A stretch of 64,000 nucleotides of DNA from Agarophyton chilense (lineage: Eukaryota > Rhodophyta > Florideophyceae > Gracilariales > Gracilariaceae). Shown here one piece after another: positions 43,351 through 54,260 of this stretch (positions are counted from its first letter, which is position 1; the number at the start of each line of letters is the position of its first letter). Where the stretch lies: contig JARGXX010000092.1 of NCBI GenBank assembly GCA_030374765.1, positions 1,612,001 to 1,676,000 on the forward strand, given 5' to 3'. Under the pieces are notes generated by a model that was not told the origin of the DNA, searched no databases, and saw only the letters and a list, made by a program, of their open reading frames with translations. A program made the translations under genes and the position numbers.

Positions 43351-44043
43351 TCAGTAGGCCTGTGACTTGGGGTCAAGCACGCTGTTCGGGTTGGTACCGG
43401 AACGCTTGCAGGAGAGCAAGGAGACGGCAAAGTCGACGGTGGAATCGGCGGGAATGAGCGGTGCCTTTCCTTTTGATCCGAAGGCCAACTCGGGGGGTAC
43501 GGTAATAAGCCTCAAGCCACCAACTTTCATGCCCTCCATGCCAACATTGACGCCTCTCATAATGCTGCCCGGGCCAGACGTGGCACCATAGGTAAAGCCC
43601 AGCGGACTGGCGGCCAAGCCCTGGCTCTCGCGGCTACTCTCCACCTCAAGGTCCTTGTAGAAAAGGGAATAGTGAATGGCGACAGTATCGCCGTTCCTTG
43701 GCACGTAGCCCTTACCAACGGTGACATCACGGTACGAAACACCCGACGGCAGTTGCACCAGCGACCCCGCCTTGGCTAAGATTCGCTTCTTGCTGAGCGC
43801 GCAAGCAGCCGACGGAAACGCAGTGGCTACGCCGCTGTACACGGCCGCCGAAAGCGCCAACAGCTGTCTTCGTGAAATGGGCGGCAGAGCGCGAGGGCGC
43901 GCACGCGGCGCGACGGCGCAGATGTGATGGCGCGCGCGCGGGGGCAGCGGCGGTGGGGCGTGCGTGCGCGGCAGCTGCAGCTGCGCCGGGACGCAGAAGG
44001 CGAGGGCGGGCGGCGCGCGCGGGGCGTGCGGGCGGCGGCGCAT
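43351..44043 (-). CDS. Thylakoid-lumen FKBP-type peptidyl-prolyl isomerase
   Basis: Proline cis-trans isomerase of the FKBP family, probably in the thylakoid lumen. 230 residues. The N-terminal 60 residues are Arg/Ala/Pro-rich with no acidic residue, like a transit peptide. They are followed by a twin-arginine signal SRRQLLALSAA with a hydrophobic core and an AxA-like cleavage site (SAACALS). The FKBP domain starts near 105 with LPSGVSYRDVTVGKG, continues NGDTVAIHYSLFY, and ends with IMRGVNVGMEGMKVGGLRLI and VPPELAFGSKG. Residues of the PPIase pocket are partly replaced, as is common in lumenal FKBPs. It is the last gene before the repeat-rich part of the window. Confidence 0.9.
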   Translation of the reverse strand: MRRRPHAPRAPPALAFCVPAQLQLPRTHAPPPLPPRARHHICAVAPRARPRALPPISRRQLLALSAAVYSGVATAFPSAACALSKKRILAKAGSLVQLPSGVSYRDVTVGKGYVPRNGDTVAIHYSLFYKDLEVESSRESQGLAASPLGFTYGATSGPGSIMRGVNVGMEGMKVGGLRLITVPPELAFGSKGKAPLIPADSTVDFAVSLLSCKRSGTNPNSVLDPKSQAY

Positions 44044-44054
44044 TGGATGCGAAA

Positions 44055-44117
44055 GGCGGGGACGGCGGGGACGGCGGGGACGGCGGGGATGGCGGGGATG
44101 GCTGGGATGGCGGGGAT
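44055..44117. repeat. 9-bp minisatellite, seven units, next to the FKBP start codon
   Basis: Seven contiguous copies of GGCGGGGAC or its variants GGCGGGGAT and GGCTGGGAT. On the minus strand the array ends 12 bp before the FKBP ATG, so it would lie in the 5' leader. In another phase it would read as Ile-Pro-Ala/Val-Pro-Ala repeats, but that frame is not coding. Confidence 0.9.
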
Positions 44118-44235
44118 GTGCGTGTGTGCGTATGTGCGCACTTCCTCGCCAGCCTCTCTCTAGCTAGAGAGAGCTGACGCGCCTCAGCGTGATCTCAGAT
44201 TGCGCTTCCAAGTGGCACAGCTTCTTACACGACGC

Positions 44236-44386
44236 CACGTGTGTCTGCAATTTGAATCCACGTCGCCATGATACACGTGGCCCTTGGTGCCACGTTCCAC
44301 GTGAACACGAGACCACGAATCCACGCGTACGGCCAAACCAAAGCGCGCACCGCCAGATGCGGCGCGGGGCGACATGTGTGCACGTG
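44236..44386. promoter_or_regulatory. Cluster of four CACGTG (G-box/E-box) sites upstream of the FKBP gene
   Basis: CACGTG occurs at 44,236, 44,274, 44,298 and 44,381, with near-matches (CCACGTCG, CCACGTTC, CCACGCGT) between. CACGTG is the core bound by bHLH and bZIP factors and by light-responsive factors in plants. The cluster lies 190-340 bp upstream of a photosynthesis-related gene. That it regulates that gene is inference. Confidence 0.5.
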
Positions 44387-44449
44387 GAGTGTGAGGGACG
44401 CTTTTTCCGATGAGTTTGGCGAAGGGAGAATATACACAACGCACAACAC

Positions 44450-45550
44450 GTAGCAGAATGATTAAATTTTGACCAATAACATTAGGTTACCCAACTCACG
44501 GAGCGCGAAATGCGTCGTGTTACCTTCAGAGCGCACTTCTGGCCACATCTTCCAGACGCGAATAGGATCGTCTTCTCACCCTTCTGCGCCAATCCTCTCT
44601 GCTTCCCATTTCAAACTCGCAACCCATGAGTAGTGTTGTGCCAAGTCCAGGCGCATATGCGCATTTTCGACGCACAATTCCAAACGGATTGTTTTACTTT
44701 GACCATCGCATCAACACTATCGTCAGAAATGGTTTGTAGACCGCTTATACCCGCCCTTTTCCCGTTTTCTCAAAATCTCGTATCTCCAACGGTTAACAAT
44801 AGCTCACAAGTCTTCACTCTAGAAACTTTAATTGGCAAATTTTTCTAAACATCGGTATGTTAGCTGTTTACCCTTTAAATAATACTAAACTCTTTTATTT
44901 GTTCCGTAACAGTTTTACATTTGATGTTCTTGTTTTCAAAAATTAACGCTGTATATAATACTATTTCTATTAACTCTGTTTCACATATATTCTGTCTACT
45001 ACTACATGTCTATTCCAAACAAATTATCAATTGAACCCATTTTTCTTTTTTCCAGATTCATTAAGTGCAGTACAAAAGCATTTACGATAGCCGTATTAAG
45101 CAACAAGTCACAAAAAAGCAATGACCTATTTCATTTTTGGCCTGCAGGTGAAAAAAGGTTTTTAAAATGTCAAAAAAAGAAAAAGAGACAGATTGGAATT
45201 TTTCAAACCTCTTACACTAAACTAAAAAGTTTTTGGATTTTTTCAATGCGCTTTTACCTATACCAACCACAAGGCGACAGTTTTGGTCGTATATCATTTT
45301 CACTTCCGACATCTTGAATTAATTTCTTATCTCTGCGTCAAGAATTCTTGTGACAAATTTTTGTTCGTATTTCATTGATTATTATTTTTTAGACCTGCAC
45401 ATACTCACAGAGAAACTATTTGAACTTAGGCTGACGAAATACTTCTTTCCTGCAAACTATTGAGCAATCTACAATGTAGAGACAGATAAATCCCAATCCC
45501 ATCTTCACGTTTTTTGCAACTAAAACGAATTTCAAGGCTTTTTTGGGTTT
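44450..45550. other. AT-rich gene-free border zone
   Basis: From about 44,640 to 45,540 the base composition becomes clearly AT-rich (long T and A runs) compared with the GC-rich DNA on both sides. No frame is convincing and no known element is recognised. It separates the gene island from the retroelement ground. Confidence 0.5.
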
Positions 45551-45589
45551 TTGTCGCTTCCACTAACCTTGGATGCAAACAAGACAGGT

Positions 45590-46250
45590 AGTGGAGCTTT
45601 TGGGTTTAGGGTGAGTTATTGTGTTTCCTGCAAAACGGGTTTTGTTTTTGGAGCAAAACCCGGCGACGGGAAGTGCTCTCAAGGTGTTCGAAGCCTTGCT
45701 CCCTGGGGGAGGCAGACTCAGAGACAGAGCCCTCCGTTCCACCAGTAGTGTGGGGTGTAACTCCCACGGGGGGTTCCGGCAGTACCGACGGAGGTGAGGG
45801 GTAGAAACCGTTGGATCGGGAATGGGTATGGGTATCCCAAAGAATGGGGGAAAATCCGGCGAAGAGGAAAAACGGGGCGAGGGTCGGGCACTAACAGGCA
45901 CCGGACCCGAGAACCAGAAAAGGGGCGAAACAACAAAAGAAACCCAATACAGGGGCGAAAACCTGTCCTCGAAAGGAAACACAAAAAGCACGCAAGAAGT
46001 AAGCAGAACCCCCACGGGGTATCGTGCACGCAGGTCGTCTGAGCGGTCCCAAGGGGGTGGTTGCACGGAACCCAAACGTGGGCACTCTCCAATTGGAGTC
46101 GTGTCCCTACGCAGGCGTTGCTAACCAGAGCCCGTTCCGGGTTGTAAGGCCGAAACGATGGCGACGAAGAACCTCTAAAGGTATCGAAGACCAATCTTGG
46201 TTGTCATTTACTCTGAGCTCGGACTGTCAGATCTCGCCTCCCTAAGTAGG
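45590..46250. repeat. LTR-like GC-rich sequence, a distant relative of the solo LTR
   Basis: Shares ordered short blocks with the LTR family at 48,005 and 56,924: a run like TCCAAGGGGGT, then CACGGAA, then a GGAGT...CAGGCG segment, CCAGAGCC, and GAAGACCAA. Similarity is patchy and the ends are not defined. It is probably a decayed LTR of a related element; the coordinates are approximate. Confidence 0.4.
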
Positions 46251-47214
46251 GCCCACTAACTAAACTCTACAGTAGTGCACACCTGCTCAGAGCCATACAC
46301 GTGAAGATCCCACTGCCAGGGCCCAAAAATCCAACGTTCTAACAAATATCCGAAATTCGGTGCCAAAATTAAGCCACGTGTATCACGAGGCCAATCCAAC
46401 CATGGGCCATCCGAATTTTCCCTTATAGGCGAAATATAACCAGAAAACAGTGCCACCTCAGCACACCATAGAGGGGATCATAATCATAACCCTCGGAGGG
46501 TTCAATCCTCATTCTATGAGTTGCATCTTCAAGTATCCCCTAACTGGGCGTTGCTCTACATTTTTCAGCTAATGACGTTTTGGGTTTCCTGCATAAAAAC
46601 TGGAGGCGAGCTTTTGAACCTTTGTAGCTTTAATGGAGGTTCAACTCCGTCCATTTAACACAATCGAGATAGACGAGAGAAGCACTGACAACTCCACACG
46701 TCTTTTAAGGGTCAACGCTTAGCTTCTTGAAATTGAGCAGCGATTATCTGTTATTCTGGCTAATCATTAGGTCTACTACAAAGGAAGCAATAGAAAGAAA
46801 ACTATCACGAAAAGAACTTTGTGTAGAGCTAAGAGGTCTAATTGATCTCATTTTCGCGGCTTTCTTTTTCGCTGCATGTGTTTTCCTGTGTTGAATGACT
46901 TCATTAGAGATCTGGATAACATGGTCTTCTTTGACAAGATGAAATTGCGATAGACCGAACTGGAGGCTTCCATTTATCTTGTAACTTGAAAAAGATATCG
47001 TCTAGGTACCGCTGCGTCACATAAACAAGCATTTAACGTTTGTTTCTTCTTTTAATATAGACAACTGAACCAGATTGGGCATCTTTGGTTTAAATATGTA
47101 GTGTTTGTACTTTTCGATGCGTCATTTCTTTCAGTTAAGCATGAAATAGTTCTTGACCTTCACAAATTGAAAAGCTCTCCAGTCATATCATCTCAAGAAG
47201 CCATCTTTACTACC
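46251..47214. other. Unassigned repeat-like flank, no genes
   Basis: No coding frame of note. Two more CACGTG motifs lie near 46,299 and 46,375. The right half is AT-rich, without recognisable homology to the rest of the window. Confidence 0.35.
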
Positions 47215-47680
47215 TTCTGACCACATTCCTGTGGTATGCCACGAGAGATTTCAGTTTACTTGAGAGCAGGTGGATGTACAAAGAACTTGCCGAGGGAGGC
47301 GGGCGTTGCCTTGCGAGCGACTGTCTTTGAAAGAAGGTGTGTAAAAGAGGATGGTCAGCAGAGCCTGAAGAAAGGAACAATTCATTTAGACACGAGAGAA
47401 TAATTCAGTTCCGGCGGTTCGTAAGATAAACGACATCGGCTCTACAATCCTTATGCATTTACAATAGAACAACAGAACAACAAAAAAAACACTCAAACCA
47501 AGCAATGAAGAAGCAGGAAACAGCGCAGAGGGAAGGATATCATCGAAACAAGAGCTAAAACTCAAATTGATTTAGAACAGATGCTTTAGGTGCGTCTTAG
47601 TCGATAGCGACTTCAGGATTTCTAGCGAACACCAAGATGGTGGTAAATTAATTGTTGGTTGGCCTATGGCTTCCTCCCCT
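47215..47680 (-). repeat. Flanking repeat A (left), candidate 3' LTR of element 1
   Basis: Shares an ordered series of blocks with 56,370-56,790: AGGTGGATGT, GCGGGCGTTGCCTTGCGAGCGAC, AACAAGAGCTA and GCGAACACCAAGATGG. Both copies have the same orientation and bracket the coding remains. The exact ends, and hence the LTR status, are uncertain. Confidence 0.55.
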
Positions 47681-47999
47681 GAGTCCCAGCGCCCTTTCTT
47701 GTGCTAGGAGTGAACGAAGCTACTGTACTGTAAATTCTACACTTTGGTGTGCCATAGGATAATAATTCTGAAATAAACGAATTAAACATTTGGTGGTTAC
47801 ACCGTACAAGTGTGCAGTAATACAGTGGTATTAGATTTAATTTATTTTACGATCTTTCTGTGAGGCATTTTTCTCATAATATCTCGTTATTAAGTGCAGT
47901 ACTAAAAATAGATTATAAATGTCGTATGTCGATTTCGATGATTTTCGATCACTCGATTCAAAATGCATCCCAAATGCTACATCACGCCCTCGCTAAGCG

Positions 48000-48004
48000 C
48001 AGAG
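48000..48004. repeat. Target-site duplication CAGAG, left copy
   Basis: Identical to the five bases directly after the solo LTR (48,869-48,873). Five bases is the usual length for Ty3/Gypsy integrases. Confidence 0.85.
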
Positions 48005-48868
48005 TGTAGGACAATGCCCCCAAGGGGGAAAACCTACGAAGACGTCCGGATCTTCCTCTCACGAGGTAACCGGCGCGGTAGAGCCCTCCCAGGGATCGGC
48101 GCGCAATGCCGGGTGTAAGCCGGAGCCGAACCGTCGCGACGGGCGCAAAGAGGCTGAAAGAAGCCGAGAATATCCGCTGGAGCGGTGCTTGCGTATCCTC
48201 TGACGAGGCAAAACCCACGAGAGTGGCGTGCACGACAGGTGTCAGTGCGAGCCGCAAGAGCGGGAATTGCCCAATAAAGGGGAGGAAAAGGGAAGGAAAA
48301 TGGGAACGGAGGCAAGAGGGCGAGGTTGACCACGAGTCGCAAGAAGGGACTCGGTAATAGCCGGCACTGCCGGGTGTAGCAAACCGTATACACGGGCGGA
48401 ACCACGAAAGCGGGAATAGATACCCAACACACGAAGGCTGCTTGAACGTCCAAGGGGGTTGGGAGGCCGTGCACCACGGGAAATCCCTCCGTATGGAGTT
48501 GTATATCCGCTCAGGCGGTTCGACCCAGAGCCAAGATCTGGAAGACCAAGATCACCCTTCTTGGGGAGACTTTACTGGACCGGCGGCCGCGAGGCCGGCG
48601 GCCTAAGTACTGTAGTCACCGTAGAATAGAATAAATAAAGTCTATCCTAAATAGCTAAATGTCCGTCTAACAAAGGGGCCAATCTGGCGGCCACGTGTCG
48701 CGCGGGCGCTGCGGCCACGTCTATGGCACCCGGTCCCGCCGGTGCATCACCGGCGTTCCGGCCATCGCCGTGAAAACGGATTACTCTTACTCATAACGAG
48801 GTTGCACGCCAGAGGCTCCGGGAAAAACTTAAGTCCCCAAAAACCTCCCTGGAGGACGTTGCTCTTCA
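48005..48868 (-). mobile_element. Solo LTR of the element-2 family, inserted in element 1
   Basis: 864 bp beginning TGTAGG and ending CTTCA on the plus strand, the TG...CA ends of an LTR. It is about 95 percent identical by eye to the LTR at 56,924-57,784. It is bracketed by a perfect 5-bp target-site duplication CAGAG (48,000-48,004 and 48,869-48,873). No internal element sequence is attached, so it is a solo LTR left by recombination between two LTRs. The sharp duplication suggests a fairly recent insertion. It contains GAATAAATAAAG on the plus strand. Confidence 0.9.
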
Positions 48869-48873
48869 CAGAG
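48869..48873. repeat. Target-site duplication CAGAG, right copy
   Basis: Second copy of the duplication flanking the solo LTR. Confidence 0.85.
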
Positions 48874-49121
48874 CACCGGCAACGCAATAACGTGAAATCG
48901 TGTCAACAGCGTGCATCACTCCGGTTTCCCGCTTGCAGCAAACTCCAATCGTTGCCTCTCAGCAAGACAGCTCCTAAATTCTTCTTGTAAGACCTAGAAC
49001 ATTCGCGATGGGCATTCCCCGGGATGTGGTAAATCCATAAATGTCGTACGACGACTTAAATAACCCAGAACATCATTAAACCACGGCCTCTTCGGGATGT
49101 CTCGCTCCGAGACCTCGAACA

Positions 49122-49448
49122 GTGCAGCTTCCGGCTTCTTCCTCGGGTCTTAGCCCAGAATACCTTTCTTTCAGAGCAGCTGTTCTGACTGCGCTCTTAG
49201 CTCGTGCTCCCTTGTTTTACCCTCCCGCTGACGGCTACGAAGATCTCATTGGTCAATACGTAGTCGCTGGTAGATTTCCTGACGGTATTACGTGGTATAC
49301 GTTGTTCGCGAGCAACTGGCTCAGTCACTGTGCGATTCCGAACAACGCAGTAAGCATCTTTGGCTCCGAAAGCGGAGCGGAAGCTCGCAAAAACTCCACT
49401 CTAATAGTGTATCAGCGAATGCGTTACGTGATTAGGACTGTTTTCTAG
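49122..49448 (+). pseudogene. Remnant of an antisense accessory frame in element 1
   Basis: About 108 codons on the plus strand, opposite to the gag-pol direction of element 1, between its chromodomain and its left flanking repeat. The stretch around APLFYPPADGYEDLI, with a later Ser-Glu-x-Gly-Ala-Glu-Ala block, matches APWFHPSAVRDEDLI and its following block in the long antisense frame of element 2 (residues about 123-200). It is a decayed part of a fossil element. The function of the family is unknown. Confidence 0.6.
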
Positions 49449-49828
49449 AATGAAGATTGAGACTTAGATACCTGGATCGCCAGAACGAACTGTGAAGCCT
49501 ACTCTTGTTTGGGGAGTCTCGCGGATTTGGATATCCAACTGGGGTAAATCGTCTAGCCGTATAACCATGAGATAAACTCCTTTAGTTCTGCTTCCAAACA
49601 ATTTTTCTTCTTCATGTTTTCTACTCCGTGGTTCTCCACTTTTCTCTTCATCTTCATGATACTTCATGGTACTTCTTGTCTCCTTCGAAATTAAACTAGA
49701 TCAGCACTTCCTGATACCTTTGTTGCTTCTTGTCCTCCTCAGGATCACATTAGATCAGGCCTTCCTCAGACCATACAGCCGACAAGAAAATCATCAATAT
49801 TACTGGGGATATCCAACTAAGGTCGTCA

Positions 49829-49985
49829 ACAGTACGACAACATGTGAGATTGTGCAAAGTGATGTATGGGCTCCCATATATCATCTCCGGGTTTATATCC
49901 ATACCATCGTACCCTAAACAATAGACTGTTGTCTTTGGCATGCGATTCATGGCTCATGATTCGTTCGATAACGTATTCATCTCTC
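49829..49985 (-). other. Chromodomain of element 1
   Basis: Motifs YVIERIMSH and FRVRWYGYKPGDDIWEPIHH are those of the chromodomain at the end of chromovirus integrases, which guides insertion towards marked chromatin. Its presence assigns the element to the chromoviruses. Confidence 0.8.
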
Positions 49986-51144
49986 CCATTGAGCACAGTT
50001 AAGGCCAAGATAGCGCTCTTTTGATCAGGTTCTGCCGTACGTACTTCGTGTACAGCTGAATGAGATTGCTCAATGTTCCATTGCTCCCTTGAGGCGTCTG
50101 GTGTCGCGTTGCTGCGTTCATCAGTCTTGACCCTTTGTGGGTGTCTCAAAGCCCGTCTTCTGAATTCCCGGGACCTTTCCAGTTTGGCCGGGGCCTCAAA
50201 CTCAGGATTCGGATTACTCGATTCTTTCGGCGATGACTCGATGTCTCTTCTCGCTGTACGCTTTTCCTTTGTCTTTGAGAGCAGTTTTGATTCTATGCCA
50301 ATAGTAGCGATGGGAGTTGGGTATACCCGTAATTGCGCGGCGTCTTGTTACGATTGTTCAGCCGATACAACATTGTAATTAAACAGTGGCCTTTCCACTT
50401 CAACTCCATTTCCGTCGAGATCGAGATTTCTTTTCTCCTTATAAGATTCCTTCTTTATTCTAGTGACATCCGTGTCTTTCCATCGGAGTAGCGCAAAATT
50501 CCTGCTTATTTCAGCTTTGTCTTTGTGGTGCGCTACTTTGCGCGGCGGAATAGTTATGACCCCAGGTTATTTTGTTGGTGGTTTTGCGAGGCAAGGTACG
50601 CGATTATCTTCAAATAGAGCTTTCTTCTCATTCTCCTCTCCGATCTCATTGGTATTTTTCCCGTAAACGTTACTTGGTGTGGTGGCTGCAGCTTGCTGCG
50701 TGCTCACGCTGGTTGTAGACAAGTCTGCTTTGATCTGAAATCCAAAGTCCAAAATCTCACCCATTGATGCGCCTTGTGGCGGCGACTCGCTTGCTGACGT
50801 CATGCGCCGGTTTTCCGAATCGTTCTAACCTGGAAGCAATATTTTTGAGTTATTTTTGTTCTTGGGCGGCAAGTCCACAGGAACAATAGGTCTATGCCGT
50901 AGTGTTTGAAGCTCTGTAGGCACATGAGGTAGATTTTTCTGTGGCACTTCAGCTTCAAGACTCTGCACAACGCCAGCTACATCTAAACTTTGTGCACTCA
51001 CCGTCATATCGCGTTAAATGCGCTCAAACTCAATTTCTATTCAGAAAACAACTGTATGCTTGTCAAGTTCGACAACTTCATGCGGTCCAGTGGCCATTGT
51101 CACTAACTTATGACGGCGTTTCCGTTTTTTTTCTTATCCGGTTT

Positions 51145-52891
51145 TCAGGGGCTATACTTCTTTCCTATTCTCAGGAAGACGTGTCCTCTAACTCTGATAT
51201 CCGGGAGTGCCCGCCGTACTGACGCGTCGAAATTGCGCTTGTAACGCGCTTGGCTCTTTCTTATCTGGGTTACAGCTTGTGTAGTGAGTTTGCCTAGCTC
51301 GTCTCTCCAGCAAAAAGGAAACTGAGCCTGCATCGACATGTCCTCATCTTCGGTCCTGTCCGAGCGAGTCTCGATTGGCAAAGACGGTAAGTGGCATGAT
51401 AGTACCAGCTCTAATGGCGCTAACTTCGTAGTAGAATGAACCTGCGTATTGTACGCGTAGCAAAGCGTCTCCGCATAGAGATCCCAGTTTTTAGGGTGTT
51501 CGGCGATGTAGTACCGTATTGCGGCGAGTAGCATACGGTTGCACCGTTCCAACTGCTATTTAGGTTCGGATGAGATGTCATGGTGTGCACGTTCCTAATT
51601 CCCAGTATCTTCATACATATTGAAAGAATCGTGTAACGAATTGCTCACCATTTTCCGAAAGCAGAGTATCTGGCGGTCTGTGGTTATACAAACAATGGTG
51701 GATAAACCCTTGTTCTATCACGGCAGCGGTGATCCGTTTCATTGGAACAGTCTTGATCAGCTTAAAGGAGCGATCACTAATTGCCAGAAGGTATCTGTTT
51801 CCTCGCTTCGAGCGAATCAACTCCCAGAGTATATCGATGCTGACCTACTGTAGAGGCACTTTCGGCGCAAAAAACTGCAGTGGATTCTTTTGTATCCGCA
51901 GCCTTACTTCATTTCGAGCGCATGCTGTGCACTACTTTGATGCTGCATGAAAATCCATTGCCAAAGTAGGCCATTAAAAATCCATACTGATGGTTGGATA
52001 AAGCTTCGTTCCTCACGGATGGCCAGAAAACTATGATTAATGAGCCGATTACAGTACTCTGCTCTTCAGAATGTGCGTTATCACGATTTGATCATGAACT
52101 TCGATGGTTCGAACAAGAAATCTTCGATCATCCAGACGAGAATGTAGCTCCTTCCCCCCTGTAAGACGAGAACAAATAGCCATACACAAGTCGTCCGCGA
52201 CCTGGTCACGCAGAAGCTCTTTGAGCGTTATTCGTTCCACTTGACGATCGGGATCTGTCTTCGTAATCTGTGGTACCAGTAAATCGAAAGCCCAATCTTA
52301 TTCCTCTAGACTGTTTTCCTCTTCTATATCTTTCGTTATCGGACCCTTTGGTAGCAAACATGGTATGTCATCATCGATTTCAAATTGGGATTCGCTCAAG
52401 GTTTCGAGTCGCGATAACGCGTCAGCATGAACGTTTGAAGTCCTCATCGTGGATATGACAGTGAATTCAAATTCAGAAAGACGTGAATGCCATCGCATTA
52501 ACAATCCCGAAGGTTTTTTAGTCAACATGAGCCATCTCGAACATGAGTAATCGGTATCGACCGTAACCTGTACTTCTTGGAGATAGGGCCGTAGGGTCGT
52601 TTGAGCACACTCAATAGCAAGGCTTTTCTTTTCTGATAATGAGTAATTCTTGTTTATCAGTATCAGTGACCGTGACCAGTATCCAATGGGATATCCTTTG
52701 TCGTCTTCGTGCATTTGAGAAAGGACGCACTCTACCTGATAATCACTTGAGACCGTGTCGACGGAATAGGGAACATCCGTTTCCGGAAGTGCTAAAAAAG
52801 GAGCTGAGGTCAGCGTTCGTTTCAACATCTCGAAGGCTTCTGTCTTGTAGGTTCCCAATTCTTTTAACCTTACAGGTTGTCTTTTCTTCAA
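51145..52891 (-). other. Integrase and RNase H parts of element 1
   Basis: Integrase blocks: CLYNHRPPDTLLSENGEQFV, with the conserved Asp-x-Gly/Glu-Gln-Phe region, and CYAYNTQVHSTTKLAPLEL. RNase H blocks: VDTVSSDYQVECVLSQ, YPIGYWSRSL, NYSLSEKKSLAIE and HADALSRLE, typical of Ty3/Gypsy. The parts are decayed. Confidence 0.8.
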
Positions 52892-53810
52892 GAATGCGTT
52901 CAGAAACGCTGTAATATGCGAATAATGCAGTACAAATCGTCTTTAGACGTTAAAAAGATCCAGAAAGTCTCGCAATTGTGTCTGCGTTTTAGAGGATTTC
53001 GTCTCTCGAATTGCAACGGTTTGCAATTCTTCCATTTCCAGAGTGCCTGTTCTGATCCCGTATCCCAGGTACTTCACTTGATCCGTAAACCATTCGCATT
53101 TCTTGGTCTTTAAGGTAATTCCAGCTTCTCCTAGTCTCTTCAGGATCCCCTCAAAATCTATGAATAAATCTTCATTACCCTTACTGAAAACAAGGATGTC
53201 ATCTAACTAAGCCAAGCATATCTTCCACTTGTATCACGACAGGATAATATGCATAGTCAGTTGAAACGTCGTTGGCGCATTGCTTAAACCAAATGGCATT
53301 CGCTGAAAGCGATAAAATTCTTCATGACAGACGAAAGACGTCGTATCTTGGTCCTTAGATGAAATGGGTACTTTTCAGTATCCCTAATTCCGCTGTGGGG
53401 GCTTCCTCATTTAGTTCCTTGAAAGAGCGGGGTTCTCCCTCGCCATCTTGACATTGCTTCCATCTTAAGAGGCAGCAAGCTGTGATGTTTCGATGTTCTG
53501 GAGTCTAGTAAGACCTCTTTGGGAATGATCAGAAATACACCGAGCTTTGGCTTTTCAATATGAATGACCTGGTACAACAGTGCGCTCTGCCTCTGGGATG
53601 AATTCATAATTCAAGACAACTCAATATAATCTGCTGAGAGATAGAGTACATTTTGATGACAGATGATTTCTTCGGTAGCATCAGTAGCACATCAGACCAT
53701 CCCTGTTTATTCTCAGCTGAGCCTGATTCAGTCCACGGGTATCGACCTATACTGGCTTTTTGCAAGTGAATCCTTCCTCGGGCGGGACCGTCGCACAACC
53801 TATGACGCAA
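52892..53810 (-). other. Reverse transcriptase part of element 1
   Basis: The minus strand shows a DDILVFSKG block followed by a thumb-like block with LGEAGITL, KTKKCEW and VKYLGYG, typical of Ty3/Gypsy reverse transcriptases. Decayed. Confidence 0.7.
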
Positions 53811-53839
53811 TGACTGGTAGGTCAGCGTACTGGTCTCAA

Positions 53840-54260
53840 CCTAGGGTAGCGTGATAGAGTGGGTCCTAAGGTTCGTTTCCTTGAGGGCGGCACACCTGGA
53901 GTACTTGGTGCAATGTGCGGGCGTTTACTGCGTAGTCTTACAGGTTGGAGCTACGGAAACGATGGCTTGAAGACCAATTGGTGGAACTAATGTACCAAAG
54001 AAGGTAGTTTAGTATTCTAGCGGTGCCTACCATACTTTAAGGGAGAAGTGTCACTCGAGCCAAGTGAATAGCAATGGCAAGGCGCTGGGATCTCCCTGGC
54101 ACCGTAATGCTAATCTATTACACGAATTAAAATAAATCATTAATCTAAATGAGCCTAGCTTAGGTCGGCTCGACCACATGGCGTCTGAAAGATACCTCCG
54201 GCCCCGGCGGCTTACAGGGCTCAACCGTTATTGTTGCTCCTTCACACAAACTCTGTAATG
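53840..54260. repeat. Possible LTR-like insertion between gag and RT of element 1
   Basis: Short blocks such as GGAAACGATGGC and GAAGACCAATTGG resemble the LTR-like sequence at 45.6-46.25 kb in the same order. No coding homology is visible here, although pol would be expected. The ends are not defined. Confidence 0.3.

Noticed and set aside
43827-44141. Minus-strand frame with Ile-Pro-Ala repeats
   Set aside because: Produced by the 9-bp minisatellite and the shifted phase of the FKBP leader; no start context or homology.
47215-48868. Reading repeat A and the solo LTR together as one long LTR of element 1
   Set aside because: The sequences between A and the LTR differ at the two sites, and the solo LTR has its own TG/CA ends and target duplication.
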